A DNA stretch of 64,000 bases from assembly GCA_020736575.1 (NCBI GenBank), contig JAGPYM010000017.1, forward strand, positions 620,001 through 684,000. Direction: 5' to 3'. The DNA is from Thelonectria olida. Taxonomy: Eukaryota > Ascomycota > Sordariomycetes > Hypocreales > Nectriaceae. The notes below the pieces were generated by a model. That model saw only the letters and a program-made list of their open reading frames with translations. It ran no database searches and was not told the DNA's origin. The position numbers and the translations under genes were made by a program. The stretch's first letter is position 1. Each line of letters opens with the position of its first letter. This document shows, one piece after another, positions 1-11,620 of this stretch.

Positions 1-3000
1 AGAGAAAACAGAGGGAGGGAAGTCAGGAGTCAAATAGATCTGGGACAAGGAAACAAGGAGGAGATGATATTATAATTAAGAAGCGACGGGACGGGGGGTC
101 ATCTGTTGGCTGTGATCCACCATCTAGAGAGAGTCTCGACAAGGGTGTTGTTTTCTTCTCTTTCTGCGATATCCATCCATTTTAGAAAGAATGGAGCATT
201 CAATGGGGGACGTGCATCTCCAGCCAACGGCGTCTTCGTCTTTGCACACAAGTACCGGCCCGCGAGTCCCATAATTGCGCCGTAGCCGTGGCCTTTTCGC
301 GCGTTGAGAAAAATCTCAATCGAGGTGAATGTGCCTTGATTGCGAGGCCAGGGGTGGGCCGTCCTCCCATCGCCTCGAAAAAGATGCGCGCTGATTGGTT
401 GCGTGCTCTGGTCTTGACAGCCGGATTTCCCTGCTTTGGGAACGAGCTAGAGTGATGGTGTCTGAAGGTCTGGATGAGTGAAAAGCGCCGATGCTAGCGC
501 TCTGCAGATATCAAGTGCGTACGTAGACACGCAGGTGTCTCTGGGCGATGATGAACCGAACCCAGGCATCCCTATTGCGGCATTACGAATACATGACGTC
601 TGTTGGCCCTGTCGTAACTGTCACTGGAATACGAAAAAGTCCGGAATTCAGAGCCGAAAAAAGAGTCCATATTTGAAGCTTCTAGACTCGAGCCGGGGAA
701 GGCTAAGCCCCAATACTGCCAAACGAGATTGGGGAACGGCCGAGGAGCCGAGAAAACGAAATGAGAAACAAATGAGAGGAAATAAATGAACAGTCTGTTG
801 ACGCTGGCTGTGTGTGTGTTGTCCTGCAGCATCTGTCGTTGTATGTGCCTGCTGTTGGACATGCCATGCAGCCTTCAGGTCGCTCCAAGATGCATGTTGG
901 CATGCAAAGAATCCATGCCCGTTTTGGGAGTGGACAGCGACCAAGGAAAATCACGTCCTCTTTCGGTGTGAACGGCTTCCTGGGCTGACGAAACGGCCGC
1001 TTTGTGGGAACGAGCGATCCTTGAATCCTTCGGTGACTGGCCTTGGCTTCCTTGGTATTTTTCTGTCTGCCTCGATGGATTGACGGCAGTTGATTGATTA
1101 ATCAATTTCAGACAGGCACATTTGCAGCGCCATTTACTATTGTTAGTGCAATTGCATCAAAGTCCACCAGCTTTTCAACATTGCCCTTGATCCACCTCCA
1201 GCCTGTACTTAGCATTCCGTGTGCTGGCACCGCGCGATTGCCGCCTTCGCCTTGTCCATCACCACGGGGGGGCCATCAGTCACTCCCGGATGCCCAGACC
1301 TTGGCTGACTCCATCCCCTCCAACCCCCACATTCTCCAGCAACGGAGTAACTACGTACTTCGTCCTTGGTGCTCCAAACCGCAACAGCTCCCGTCTTGCC
1401 GCCTATATTATTGCAACTCTACCAAGCACTTTGACATCCCAGGATCCCTGAAAGTAGACTCCATGACGTACTCCCTCCATACGAGGACAGATGCATCGTC
1501 TCAACCAACAACACCCTCAGCCTGCCTTGACCGCAGTTTACAGCTCAACCTCAGCCTTCCCTCACAGCCCTTTTGGCTCCCTCCCGCCCGTCTGCAAGCT
1601 GCCACACCTCCCACAGCCGCTCAAAGCCTCCCCCCCTCAGGAACTGTCCAGGCAGACTTCAAGATAAGAACTACCCCTTCGGGCAATTCCCCACCCCTCC
1701 CAACGTCTGGGATTCGCTCTGTTCGTCCAAGGGTGTCGTGATCACAAGGCCGGACCTGACAGACGTCAATGGTCAGCTTTCACTTTGGTTATCTAGCCTG
1801 CTTGACATCTATCTTTAAGTCGACTTCCATCTCAATCTCAAACTGTTCGCACATCATCACTCCCTCGCTCAATGCGGACCAGATAATAGCCCATCTGCGT
1901 CATCTCAGATGCCAAAGATCAATGCAAGCCTGGCACCCTGTCGACCCTGGCCGTTTCAAAAATGCTACCCAAAGTCCCCTCCAACTACGTATGTTACATT
2001 GTCACTGACCAAAACGCTCTCAAGTCAGACGTCATGAAACTTGCCATGTTTCTAATTTTCCGAGCTTTCTTGACGTCAGCTCCGTTTCAGTTCTTCAGTG
2101 CTCCCCACCTCTACACAGATAGTAGAAACCTCGAAAGGGATATTCGGCCTTTATTTTGTCGTCAGTTCCCCCTCCCAAGCTACAATAAATAGCAAGGGCC
2201 CGCCTGAATCAAAAGAGCTTCTATCCACGAGACAATTAATATATATGGCACAGCTCTTCGGCTATCAGCGAACTGATTCTCGATGAAATTGCCGTCCCTC
2301 CACATCAGACCGCATACTAAGACCCGCGTCACGTCAACGAAGTCTTCTCTTTCTATTGAAGACGTATAATCGATGCAAGGGAGGCTGCGCAGTCACCGCC
2401 ATTCTCAAAGACTCTCATCAACTGTTTAACTAGCAAGCGGCCATCTTAGATTTTCCCCTACCACCAATTGTAAGAAAATACGAAATCAGACCGTGGTCCT
2501 TCTCAACCTTTCAAACTTGGTTAGATCACGTGTTTGTTGCAAGAGCATTGTGAACAAGCGTGTTGGTCAGGTATCTTGAGGACATTTACCAAGAATCAGT
2601 CTGATGAGTCTTAAAGGAAAGGTATGAAGCAGAACTTATTCCTACCCGAGAGTTTTGATGAAACATATAGCGCGCACCACGTATGCACTGTTACAAAGTG
2701 GGAACGTTTGATATGCCTACCTTTCAGCCACCCAGGACTTGAAAGGGTCCCAAGGCGTAGACGAAAATGCTCACTCATCACCAGGCTTCAGGTATGCATC
2801 ATTGGTGTCCATTCCTGAATTCTCTTTCCTACCAATAACCTACATATCGTTCGTCATGTTAAAATGGCCAATTTTGCGCCGTCATGAATATGCACCAAGC
2901 CATCCCTTGTTGACGGTACAACCCATACCCGTTATGCTTAGCAGTAAAAGTAGACGCTTCATCCCAGTCCACCAAGGAGCATGCGCTAGTTGCGAAAGAG

Positions 3001-3187
3001 AAAGAAATCCAATACCCAGTCTCTGTCTTGAGAGACGACAAGAATTCGCTTACCCAAACAATATAATATCCCAAGCAAAATACCAACACCGTGCCCCCTT
3101 CATCAAGTATTCGTCCAGAAGCCCGTCGACAAGAATAAGATCAAGAGTCGTTGAAGTCGTCAAAGCCAACCTATGTTTTGTTCATTC
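1..3187. other. Gene-free left end
   Basis: I see no supportable gene here. Open frames exist, the longest being about 215 codons on the + strand at 1094-1741, but they are rich in Pro, Ser and Thr and look like unselected C/T-rich DNA. There is a 14-bp palindrome (ATTGATTAATCAAT) near 1091-1104 and an AT-rich patch near 2237-2250. One copy of the recurrent 9-mer TACGAATAC lies at 584-592. The right end is the 3' flank of the pseudokinase gene. Confidence 0.6.
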
Positions 3188-5014
3188 CTATGGGCCGGCC
3201 GCATACAGGGACCCTTGGTTCATTGCAGGATTGGCCAGATACGCAGGGTTCATGGCCCAATGCCCCTGTGACCTTATCCGCTGCGGGCCAGATGGACCTG
3301 GATTATACATGGCCTCCATGTCCGCCTCGCTACTGGATGTAGTTCTGCTCGTTTGAGAATATCCACCGCTGCTGTTGTTGCGGCTATGTGGGAACGATCG
3401 AGGAGTACCGTATCCGTAACTGCCTCGTTGAGGTGGTGCCCTACCCACCATTACATCCCTAGGTGCCTGAATGTGCATCTGCCCAAGGGCATAATCCAAG
3501 TCCGATGAATATTGATGCACGCAGTGCGGTTCTGCGATACCGCAGCTCTCGATTAGGATCTGGTAGATCCGCTGTTGCACCTCGATTGCTGGCGGGCGGT
3601 CATATGGGTTGGCCGAAAGCATGCCTGTAACGACGTGTAGCATTGGACTGACGCCGCGGAAGACGTAAGCGCCGTCTTTATCTGACACTTTCCTTGATGC
3701 CTCCTTAGCCAAAGTAGACATCCAGCTCTCGACTTGCCCAAGGTTCTTATGAAACGACGTATCAAGGACTGCACCACCACGCCCGGCAGTCTTGTGCTTC
3801 GCGGACCGGAAAGCTGCAAATTTACTTGATGATCGCTTCACAAGGGCGGAAAGCAGTTCCAGGATGATACATCCGAGCGAGAAGATGTCTGCCTGTTGTA
3901 GACTAAGTTGCGGGTTGGGTGCCACCATCATGCCGGCCGGTGATCCAGTAAAGTCGTAGCTTCGCATGATGCTAAAATCGCCTTCCTCGGGTGGAGTGGA
4001 AGGAGAGCCCAAATTCATGAACCTGCCCGGCGGGCTCGAGGGTCCTGGGGAACGAAACCATTCTTCCGGAGCAGCATAGTCATAACGCTCGCGGTCGAAT
4101 GATGCCTTATCGGTATGATGAAGTATGCCGCTGGGTGTCAACTGTGTGGAATCGGAGAAGAAGATGTGATTTTGATTGGTAAAGAGAACGGTCGAAGGCT
4201 TGATGCAAGAGTGAGCGCGGTTCTTGCTGTGGAGGTAACATAGTGTGTCGACGAGGCATAGGATCCAGTTCATGATGAGTTCTCGACGGTCTTTCTTCGG
4301 AGTGTTCTTGAATGAAGATGGCGTTGTTCCCAAAAATGACTTGAGAGTGTAGTCATTTGGCAGAGTAAAGAGCACATAACCGAAACCTTTTTGGGTGTAT
4401 GATGCCCAGTATGAAACCAAATGCTCGTTTTGAAGACTCTTGATGCTCTGGATGGCTTCTAAGAATGTTGAAATTGGCGTAGCATTTGATCCCTGTCCGA
4501 GGGGGTATTTCCGGCGACAGAATATGGATCCTGAGACGTTTGGTAGTTTGACTTTTTCGATGACATTCGACTTGTGGGTTGTAAGAGAAGGGCGCTCGAT
4601 AACGTCGAGAGGCACGACTTCGTGCTCTGTGTAGTCGACGTGATTACCGCGTGAGAGAGGTTTTAAGAGATAGTGGAACTGCCGCAGGTAAAACTTTCGA
4701 TCTAGTCGCTCATCACGGGTGGCGGCCAACTGGAGGCGATCGACGTCTTCGAGGGCAATCGGCAGCTCAGCGTCGTCCCAACCGTCGTCGATGACACCAA
4801 AGATCTGGTCGGGAACTCCCAGGTCGACGAGGATGAGGAAGAGGCGTGGGGCATCATGGCAGAGGCTGTCCCAGTACGTTCTCTCTGTCAAATCCTCACC
4901 TCCAAAGGCGACAGGGCGGTCCAACCGCTCAATTTCATCCGGGAGAAGCTGGCTTAGAACGAAGGGCCGGGTGACGGCAGCTTCGATCCGCGAGTCAACC
5001 CACCAGTGTCCCAT
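3188..5014 (-). CDS. Protein-kinase-like protein, predicted pseudokinase
   Basis: Intronless, 608 aa. Residues about 150-480 have a kinase-fold layout. A C-lobe helix is followed by a catalytic loop at 268-277, an activation-segment start at 288, an APE-like motif (YAAPEEW, 313-319) and a typical helix F stretch (DIFSLGCIILELL). Key catalytic positions are lost. The HRD motif reads H268-S-C270, so the catalytic Asp is Cys, though the Lys two residues later (K272) is kept. DFG reads D288-S-T, so the Gly is gone. No clear glycine-rich loop is visible. Residues 1-140 are a separate N-terminal region without a family I can name, and the last 120 residues are Ser/Gly/Tyr/Pro-rich and probably disordered. 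Activity is unlikely, and a scaffold or allosteric role is an inference. Related kinase-like proteins are common in Pezizomycotina, so it may be conserved there. The start is the first ATG of the long frame. Confidence 0.85.
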   Translation of the reverse strand: MGHWWVDSRIEAAVTRPFVLSQLLPDEIERLDRPVAFGGEDLTERTYWDSLCHDAPRLFLILVDLGVPDQIFGVIDDGWDDAELPIALEDVDRLQLAATRDERLDRKFYLRQFHYLLKPLSRGNHVDYTEHEVVPLDVIERPSLTTHKSNVIEKVKLPNVSGSIFCRRKYPLGQGSNATPISTFLEAIQSIKSLQNEHLVSYWASYTQKGFGYVLFTLPNDYTLKSFLGTTPSSFKNTPKKDRRELIMNWILCLVDTLCYLHSKNRAHSCIKPSTVLFTNQNHIFFSDSTQLTPSGILHHTDKASFDRERYDYAAPEEWFRSPGPSSPPGRFMNLGSPSTPPEEGDFSIMRSYDFTGSPAGMMVAPNPQLSLQQADIFSLGCIILELLSALVKRSSSKFAAFRSAKHKTAGRGGAVLDTSFHKNLGQVESWMSTLAKEASRKVSDKDGAYVFRGVSPMLHVVTGMLSANPYDRPPAIEVQQRIYQILIESCGIAEPHCVHQYSSDLDYALGQMHIQAPRDVMVGRAPPQRGSYGYGTPRSFPHSRNNSSGGYSQTSRTTSSSEADMEAMYNPGPSGPQRIRSQGHWAMNPAYLANPAMNQGSLYAAGP

Positions 5015-8000
5015 TTTGGCGTGGCTCCTCCTCCTCCGTCGCGAACCCTTTGCTGTGAAATTTTACGATGATTTAGGCCTGCATCGGAGAACTGGCGGTA
5101 ACGTGAGGCGAGACGCGCGGTAGCAAGGCTGCGGACTGGTGATGCCTGTCCAAGTCAGCCGCGTGGATGGAGGGAAACGAGAGCAGCCGATAAAGCCTGG
5201 AGCGAGAGACCTCAGAGTGAAGAGAGGAGAGCAATGCTGAAGGAGGAACCGGAGGAAAGAGGTTGCAGCAGCAGTGGCTGTACAGGATCAAAATCCAGGG
5301 GAGAAGTAAGATGGGAGTTGGGAGACTTTCATAGGGTTCATGGGGTGTGCCGTGTGGAAGGAAAGCATTCACCATCCATGATGGTGCGTGACGGGGGCAT
5401 TTGAGGGGGCCATACTACGTAGAAGAAGGGACCACACACCACTGAAGGGGGGTGCGCCAGTGGCCAGTGTCTCTCGGTTTGGCCTCATGGCAAGGGCATG
5501 GCCTGGTCGGCTTGAGCTTGGGATGGCCGGGACCCGTCAGAATGGAGACGAAACTGGAGACGGTTGACCATGCGAGAGCTAGTCGCCATTTGGAGATGAG
5601 GCTTATCTGGGGGAGGAGGGGCAATCAGTCTGCGGCGGGCGACAGCTAAAATTGTTGTTCAGGGCCCCGGAAGGGAATTCAGGGCGTAGGCAAGACTCGC
5701 GGGTGAGGGCGACCGCCCGTCGCTGTGGACTGCTCCAGTTGACAACCAACCAGTGACCGCTGAAAGCTTGAGGTGTTGACGAGCCACTGCGATGCCCGGG
5801 ATGCCGGGATACTCGCCTGGGATGTCCGCGTGGCGGCCCTGTTGGTGGCGCCGTGATTGGTGAGCAGCCGAGCCGACGGGCGCTGATAAGGGACATGCAA
5901 TGAGCCGGCGGGCGGGAACGAAGCAACGACCAGTAAGGTTGGAGGCTGGCAAGTCGTACTTTGTCGTGTGCGGGCTTGACGGACTGAGTAAATTGAATCG
6001 AGACTTTTTCGATGATTGAAGTGTCAATTGATGCTGTGAGTTGATCATCTTGTTGTGTGATCGTGACGAAGAGGATACTTTCTGTGCCGATTGCTCGCTT
6101 GCTATCGAAATATCATGACTTCTCACCAAGACCATAGTTCATGGCTGCTCCCCTTAGTCATGACGCTCAAGGATCCCATGGAGATTTCTTTGCCGCGAGT
6201 TGAGGACGGGTTGGAGAAAGGTACCAAGAGACAACTGAGCATCGCCACCTGCAGCATGGCTGTATTAGCGCAGAATGGCAGCATTGGTTTTGTGTGACGT
6301 GACGAGCTTGGGCTGTTGAAAGTGTCGCGTGCTTTGACTTCGCTTCAGCATCTCTTGTTGAACGGAAGTCGTCTCATCGACAACTCATCCAGAATACGAA
6401 TACAGATGCAGAGTCTTTGGTACAGAGCAAGAGCGACACTGAGAGACTCCTTCCCACCTCCAACATACCATTGAAAACCTTGCAACCCCAAATAGGCATC
6501 CCCGTCAATGTCGAGGGAGGAGCAAGCTGCAGCTCTGCGGGCGTCGCTCCTGCCGACAAGGCCATTTGGACGCTTCCGACGCCTGGACGCCCTGAACTCA
6601 ACTCAACGCTTTCCCTTGGACCCCACCACCACCACCCATCATCAATCAAGCATCAGGTCCCCACACTTCAACCTTCCATCCCTCAAATCAGTCGTCCACA
6701 CTCCCGAGTTCCATGCCATGGCGAGCAACCTAATTCATTGTCTCGGCCCTGTCCTTCGTCATAAGGCCCCCTCTCATAACGGGCGCAATCCTCCATCCTT
6801 GGAATTCTCACAGATTCTGAACTCATCCGCTTCAGCAACCCGAGGAGATGCCCTTGCTTCAATGTCACCACCCACCCCTCAATCCTCGACCCTCGTCCAG
6901 ATGACCCATGTCTCGAGGCTAATCGTTAGGCTCCTCATGGCCTGCTCCCCGCTCCAATGCCAGCCCTCCACCTCGATCCCGCATTTCGCATCTCTAGTCG
7001 AGAACCCTCAGGAGCATATCTAGGCCTAGGTCAATCAACTGTTCCTATCTCTTATGTCAGCTCTCTTAGGTGCCTGACCAAGAACCCAGGTATATCTCTG
7101 TGTGGGGACTCGTGCGAACCGTTGGTCTGGTAGCTATCTTGACTGAGAATGCCATTCCGATAATCTCCTTGTCCCTGTCCGGGGAGCCAGCGATCATGAT
7201 GGACGACAATTCGAAATGTTGCGCAACCCTAGCTCATGGTCATCAGCCGTCCCTGTCCTTCCTCCGGTGCCGGGCCTCTTTGACCTTCGCCGGGTCCTGT
7301 CTCGTCTAATCCTCGGTCTTCACAACCCGTGCCAAATCCGGACCTCCAGCGGCCGTCTCGCATTCAAGCGCCCGCAAAGATGCAAGAACCGGCACACGTT
7401 GTCGTCCTTTGCCCATTCTCGTCCTCCACCTGCCGTGACTTAACGACCCGTCGTCACCAATACCAAGGGGGTGCGGAAACCAGCCGCCACAAAAATGGGC
7501 AACATGCAATCCTGTCGTCTTGTATCACACTCCTTTATGTCACCCCACGCGCCTCACCACCATCAACAATTAAGAGCTGTCCTGCGGCTTGAATGATGTG
7601 GAGTGGCGTGGATCCGTACGTCAACTCGTCGACGCCTTTGCGGCTAGTTATCGGATGGCCTGGTGTCTCAGATCGATGACCTTACTCAATCAATGTGTTG
7701 GATGTTGTCTGGATGATATCTTCGGTCTGCTTCCGAAGCGATTCGTCGTCACTATGCAGCTCCTATTGTCCAACTCACGAACTCATGATGCTGTCGGATG
7801 TTGCCGTGACATCGAGTTGCATCCACGTTGAACACAACCATTTCTGGAACGCCTCCCCCGGACAATCATCCGTACCCCAGCTTACTTGAATCTTGGCTCC
7901 CTCTATCGGGCAGTTAAACGACTATCGACTCTCGCAACCCACCAGCACTTTGCTCTGCTCGCCCGTCACATTGCCGCCTCGATCTGCATGTCGTGTGTCT

Positions 8001-8397
8001 AAGGGTTGGCCATAATTGGCTGGTCCGCTGTTCCGGTTCCGTGGGTTGTCTCCCCGCTGATTCACAGAACCAGCCCAGATTGGCTACGTGGGGGTTCCTC
8101 AGCTTCATGTGCCAAAATCTCGGGGCGAGGCTGTAGCCGTCTACTACCCTATCTTGATCCGACTTGAAGCATGAGGATAAGCTTGCACTCAAGATTCGAT
8201 ATATGAGATTGGTGGTGATAACTCGCATGGTTGTTGACGTAACAGTTTGTCTATCGTATCAATCGATACATGTGATTCTATCGTACATGTATACTATCAT
8301 ATCCTTTGACATTAAAACTTCCTTGCCCGAAGTGGTTCCATCACAAGGCTATCGTTACACCGTTCGTTCAACTCTGCATGGCGCCTGCGCCAAGACA
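5015..8397. other. Intergenic region upstream of the pseudokinase
   Basis: 3.4 kb without a convincing gene, holding the pseudokinase promoter and the 3' flank of the dehydrogenase. Open frames at 5659-6135 (-) and 6508-7023 (+) have low-complexity Ser/Pro/Arg composition and no recognisable motif. A TACGAATAC copy is at 6395-6403. Confidence 0.6.
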
Positions 8398-9538
8398 TCA
8401 TGAGCTCTGCTTCTCAGACTTCTGGCCTTCTCGGCCGATAAACGTCTTCATGCCCCTATCCACCCCCGCAAGCGCACGCACAATGACCTGAACGCCCACG
8501 GGAAGCACGCTGTACCAATCGATCCAGCGTGCATAGAGGGGCATGGCAACCGTCGCGCCCCTCCCGCTGTCGATAGCCGCCACGATCTCCTTGGCCACTT
8601 CGACGGGCTCCACAACGGGCGCGATGAAGCTGTTGGGTGTCTGCACGCCGTAGAACAAGGGCGTGCTGACCTGCCCAGGGGTGATGAGCACCGTCCGGAT
8701 CTCCGGATGGCTCTCCCGGAGCTCGGCGCTCAGTGAGCGGTGCAGCGCCGAGATGCCAGCTTTGGCCGCCGCGTAGTCGGTCAACTGCGCGGCACCGACT
8801 ATGCCGATGACGGAGGAGACATTGACGATAGTGCCGCCGTTGCCGCCGCGGATGATGGCTGGCAGGAAGGTCTTGAGGCAGTAAAAGGGACCCAGGAGGT
8901 TGGTGGAGAAACTCTTGTCAATCTCATCCAGAGAGAGATCTAGCAGACTCTTCCCAATCACGATGGCGGCATTGTTGATGAGAACTGTTGGGGTTCCAAG
9001 CTGCAGGTGTCCAGTTAGTAAAGATACAAGCGCAGGGGCGCAGGATGGAACTGCATACATCCTTCTCAATCTCGACCGCAACCTTGGCGACCTGCGCCTT
9101 GTTGCTGACATCGCACTTGTAGTAAGTAACGCCCCTCGCCTCCGTGTTCTCCATCTCGTTGACATCCAACACCGCCACTGACGCGCCACGCATGCCATAC
9201 ACCTCAGCGACAAGCAGGCCCAAGCCACTCGCGCCACCGGTGATGACGATGACCTCCTCGCCGAGATCGACGTCGCGCGGGATGCCGTGGGCGATGCGCT
9301 GGTTGATGACGCCGGCCATCCAGCACACCGTGAGGAAGGTGGCCCAGGCAATGGAGATGAGCATCGGGGGCGCTTCCCACTTGACCGTCTGCGCGCGGAA
9401 GCACAACGGAATGATCCATGCGACGAAGGGGTGCAGGAGCGTCGTGTTGAGGACCTTGAGGATGAGGTCGACGGACAGCGGCGCGAACCACGAGTCGCGC
9501 TGCGGCGGGCGTTGGTATGCCGTAGATGTGCGCGGCAT
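8398..9538 (-). CDS. Membrane-associated short-chain dehydrogenase/reductase
   Basis: Two exons, 9059-9538 and 8398-9000, with a 58-bp intron 9001-9058 (donor GTATGC, acceptor CTGCAG, branch-like CTAAC, phase 0) give 360 aa. The join restores the SDR core. TGGASGLG (100-107) binds NAD(P), D125 ends beta-2, and NNAA (169-172) is the NNAG variant. N194 lies in alpha-4, S222/S223 are the catalytic Ser, and Y236-x3-K240 is the catalytic YxxxK. Hydrophobic stretches at about 32-50 and 58-79 precede the Rossmann fold and suggest ER or lipid-droplet anchoring. This matches the SDR16C-type family (retinol, sterol or 17-beta-hydroxysteroid dehydrogenase-like). The substrate is unknown. The frame stays open upstream to about 9981 in a different reading, but the exon-1 frame begins at the ATG used here. 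Confidence 0.9.
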
Positions 9539-10228
9539 GATGAGTTGAGAGAGTTGGCTTGAAGCGCCGTGGCAATTAAGAGTTTGGGTGGTTCGAATTG
9601 ACGTGAGAGCGCACTTGCGCAGGACGACTGAAAAGTAGCCAGGAAGTCAAGTTGGAAAAAAAGCAGAGAAAGTCGTGGCCGGTCGTCGGAGACGGGATGA
9701 ACGAAACGTGAAGGGGTGAAAGGTTTGAAACGAGGTTGAAGTTGAATTCGTAGCATGTGGAAGTGAGACCATGGTCGTCTCCAATACCTAAGCGCCGGAG
9801 AACCCTGCCCCTGGTGCGTGATATGATTGGGTTGTGGGGACTCGATCGATGACTCGGGGGAACCGCCCTCAACTTCGAAGACACAGTTGCACAAAGGAGA
9901 GATGGCTGTCGTTAAGATATCGAACACCTTAGTATGGATGAAAGAGAAGCTCTGCATATAATTATGAAGAGAGGCTTGCATAAGGCGAGCCAGTCACATC
10001 AATTGCAACTTGGTCGCGAAATCGCAAATCGCGTTTCCATTACTTCTTGGGTACATAAGCACCAACATACAGAGCGAACCAATAACATGTTGTTAATAGG
10101 TTTAATAAAACATTCCATTGTTAATACATTGTGGGGTTTAGAGTACATCTATCTAGTAATACATGAGCCATGTCCATTTCTATTGTTGTTATATATTGTC
10201 CATAGAGGCCATTGATTCATTTACGCTC
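9539..10228. other. Intergenic, SDR promoter and RRG9 3' flank
   Basis: 690 bp. The left part is the promoter and leader of the dehydrogenase. The segment from about 10080 to 10200 is AT-rich and suits the 3' end of the RRG9 transcript. Nothing else was seen. Confidence 0.6.
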
Positions 10229-11620
10229 TCACGATTGCGCAGGTTTGTCGGAAAAGGGATCGTCTGGAAAAGGTCTATCTCGAGACGAATTTTCCCAAGG
10301 TGGCCTGCTCGAAGATGGTCTGTCCGAAGATGGGCGTCTTGACGAAGGCCCTCGCGAGTATTGTTTGTCCGAAGAGGGCTTTCCTAAGTATGGTCTGCCT
10401 GAAGAGGGCTTTGCCGAGTATGATCTACCCGGAGTGTACTTCCCCATATTGGCACGAATCTCTCGGTCGTCCTGTTCCTCGAGTTCGCGATTCCGCTTGA
10501 TAGCGACCTGTCGCCGGACATGGTATTCTGGATCACGAGTCACACCTTCGAGCCGCCACTTTCGTGGCGGTTTCATGCCGAGCGCAGCTTGGTGATCCCA
10601 GACCTGCATACCGCGCTTGAACCAACGTTCCTGACGGCCCTTCTCCTCGTCAGCATTTGGTTGCCACTTGCTCTTGAGGATACGGCGGATGTTCTCAGGC
10701 GAAACCTCGAATCTACTAGCGAGGGTTGAGGTGGTGTAAACGTCGGGGAACTGGGCGTTCAAAGCGCGAATGCCAGCGAGGGCGTCGGGGGAAAGTCGTT
10801 TTCGAGGCTTCCAGCCATCGGGGAACTTTTCCTTCAAAGCTTCCTTCTGGATCCTCCAGAGCGGTTTGTCGTTCGTTGGCTCTTCGATCAAAGGGTCACT
10901 GGAAGGTGTAGGTGAGGTCTCGGTATCTCTGGTAGGTTTCGGGCTGTTTGAGTCATAGGACTTCCACGGCCTGGCCTCTCCGGCCTTCTCTGAATCCATC
11001 GACCGTGGTTTTTTCCCATGATGGTCGAGGGTCCCATGAGGTTTCCGCGTCCTGCCCCCTTCTGCCTTCTCTGAATCTGTCCACCGTGGCTTTTTCCCGC
11101 GGTGGTCGAGGTTCTCATGAGGTTTCCGCATTCTGCTCCTTTGGGCTTTCTCTGCCGCCGTCCACTTTGGTTTTTTCCCACGATGGTCGAGGTTCTTGAC
11201 ACTCCCGCTTGGCTTCGAGTTTTCATTATATTTCTGGTTTTGCTCCGACGTAGTAGGCAATTCAGAGTCGGTGCCCCCGATTCGCTCAGTAGGTTCCGCA
11301 GTTTTTGTGATTGCGGAAACCTCCATAGCCTCTTCGTGATTGTTGTTCACTAAGGCCGTTTCGCTTGTGGATGGGGGAGTCGAATTCGATTCCACTAGAG
11401 CTTCGGGTGAGGAAGCTTCACCAACGGTGGCATCATGGTTGAAGCGTCGTGAGACATGAAGCAGTCGGGACTGTCTCGCGACCAGAAGCTGACTGTTGTA
11501 TGCGAGAGATGAGGTGGGAGGAGCGTGAAAACGAGGAAAAGATGAAACCTCTAGCCTATGAACTTGAGAGAGGCCCTGTACGAAGAAGCGCAATGGCGCA
11601 ACACGACACGTGCAGCCCAT
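10229..11620 (-). CDS. RRG9: Required for respiratory growth protein 9 (neugrin family), mitochondrial
   Basis: Single exon, 463 aa. Residues about 254-340 carry the RRG9/neugrin domain (WRIQKEALKEKFP, then a helix-turn-helix-like stretch with VSPENIRRILKSKW). The family is mitochondrial and needed for respiratory growth and mitochondrial genome maintenance in yeast; animal neugrin is linked to mitoribosomal RNA. The N-terminus is Arg-rich and almost free of acidic residues for about 60 aa, which fits a presequence. Two features are unusual. Three tandem 27-residue repeats (143-223, core LDHRGKKP-W-SEKA) sit between the presequence and the domain, and the last 70 residues are an Arg/Pro/Ser repeat region of S-x-RPSS type. 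The protein is therefore about twice as long as yeast Rrg9, mainly through disordered sequence. It diverges from the oxygenase gene across 1.55 kb. Confidence 0.85.
   Translation of the reverse strand: MGCTCRVAPLRFFVQGLSQVHRLEVSSFPRFHAPPTSSLAYNSQLLVARQSRLLHVSRRFNHDATVGEASSPEALVESNSTPPSTSETALVNNNHEEAMEVSAITKTAEPTERIGGTDSELPTTSEQNQKYNENSKPSGSVKNLDHRGKKPKWTAAEKAQRSRMRKPHENLDHRGKKPRWTDSEKAEGGRTRKPHGTLDHHGKKPRSMDSEKAGEARPWKSYDSNSPKPTRDTETSPTPSSDPLIEEPTNDKPLWRIQKEALKEKFPDGWKPRKRLSPDALAGIRALNAQFPDVYTTSTLASRFEVSPENIRRILKSKWQPNADEEKGRQERWFKRGMQVWDHQAALGMKPPRKWRLEGVTRDPEYHVRRQVAIKRNRELEEQDDREIRANMGKYTPGRSYSAKPSSGRPYLGKPSSDKQYSRGPSSRRPSSDRPSSSRPPWENSSRDRPFPDDPFSDKPAQS
10952..11194 (-). repeat. Three 81-bp tandem repeats inside RRG9
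   Basis: Three in-frame 81-bp units encode 27 residues each, residues 143-169, 170-196 and 197-223. The shared core is N/T-LDH-R/H-GKKP, followed by SEKA and ending R-KPH. The third unit is the most diverged. Unit length divisible by three and a preserved frame point to selection at the protein level. Confidence 0.9.

Noticed and set aside
1094..1741. 215-codon + frame near the left end
   Set aside because: Low-complexity pyrimidine-rich translation, no motif, overlapping frames equally open.
8398..9981. A 527-codon minus-strand frame starting at 9981
   Set aside because: Only its C-terminal 200 codons belong to the dehydrogenase. Its upstream part is the wrong frame over exon 1 plus promoter. 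The intron at 9001-9058 resolves it.
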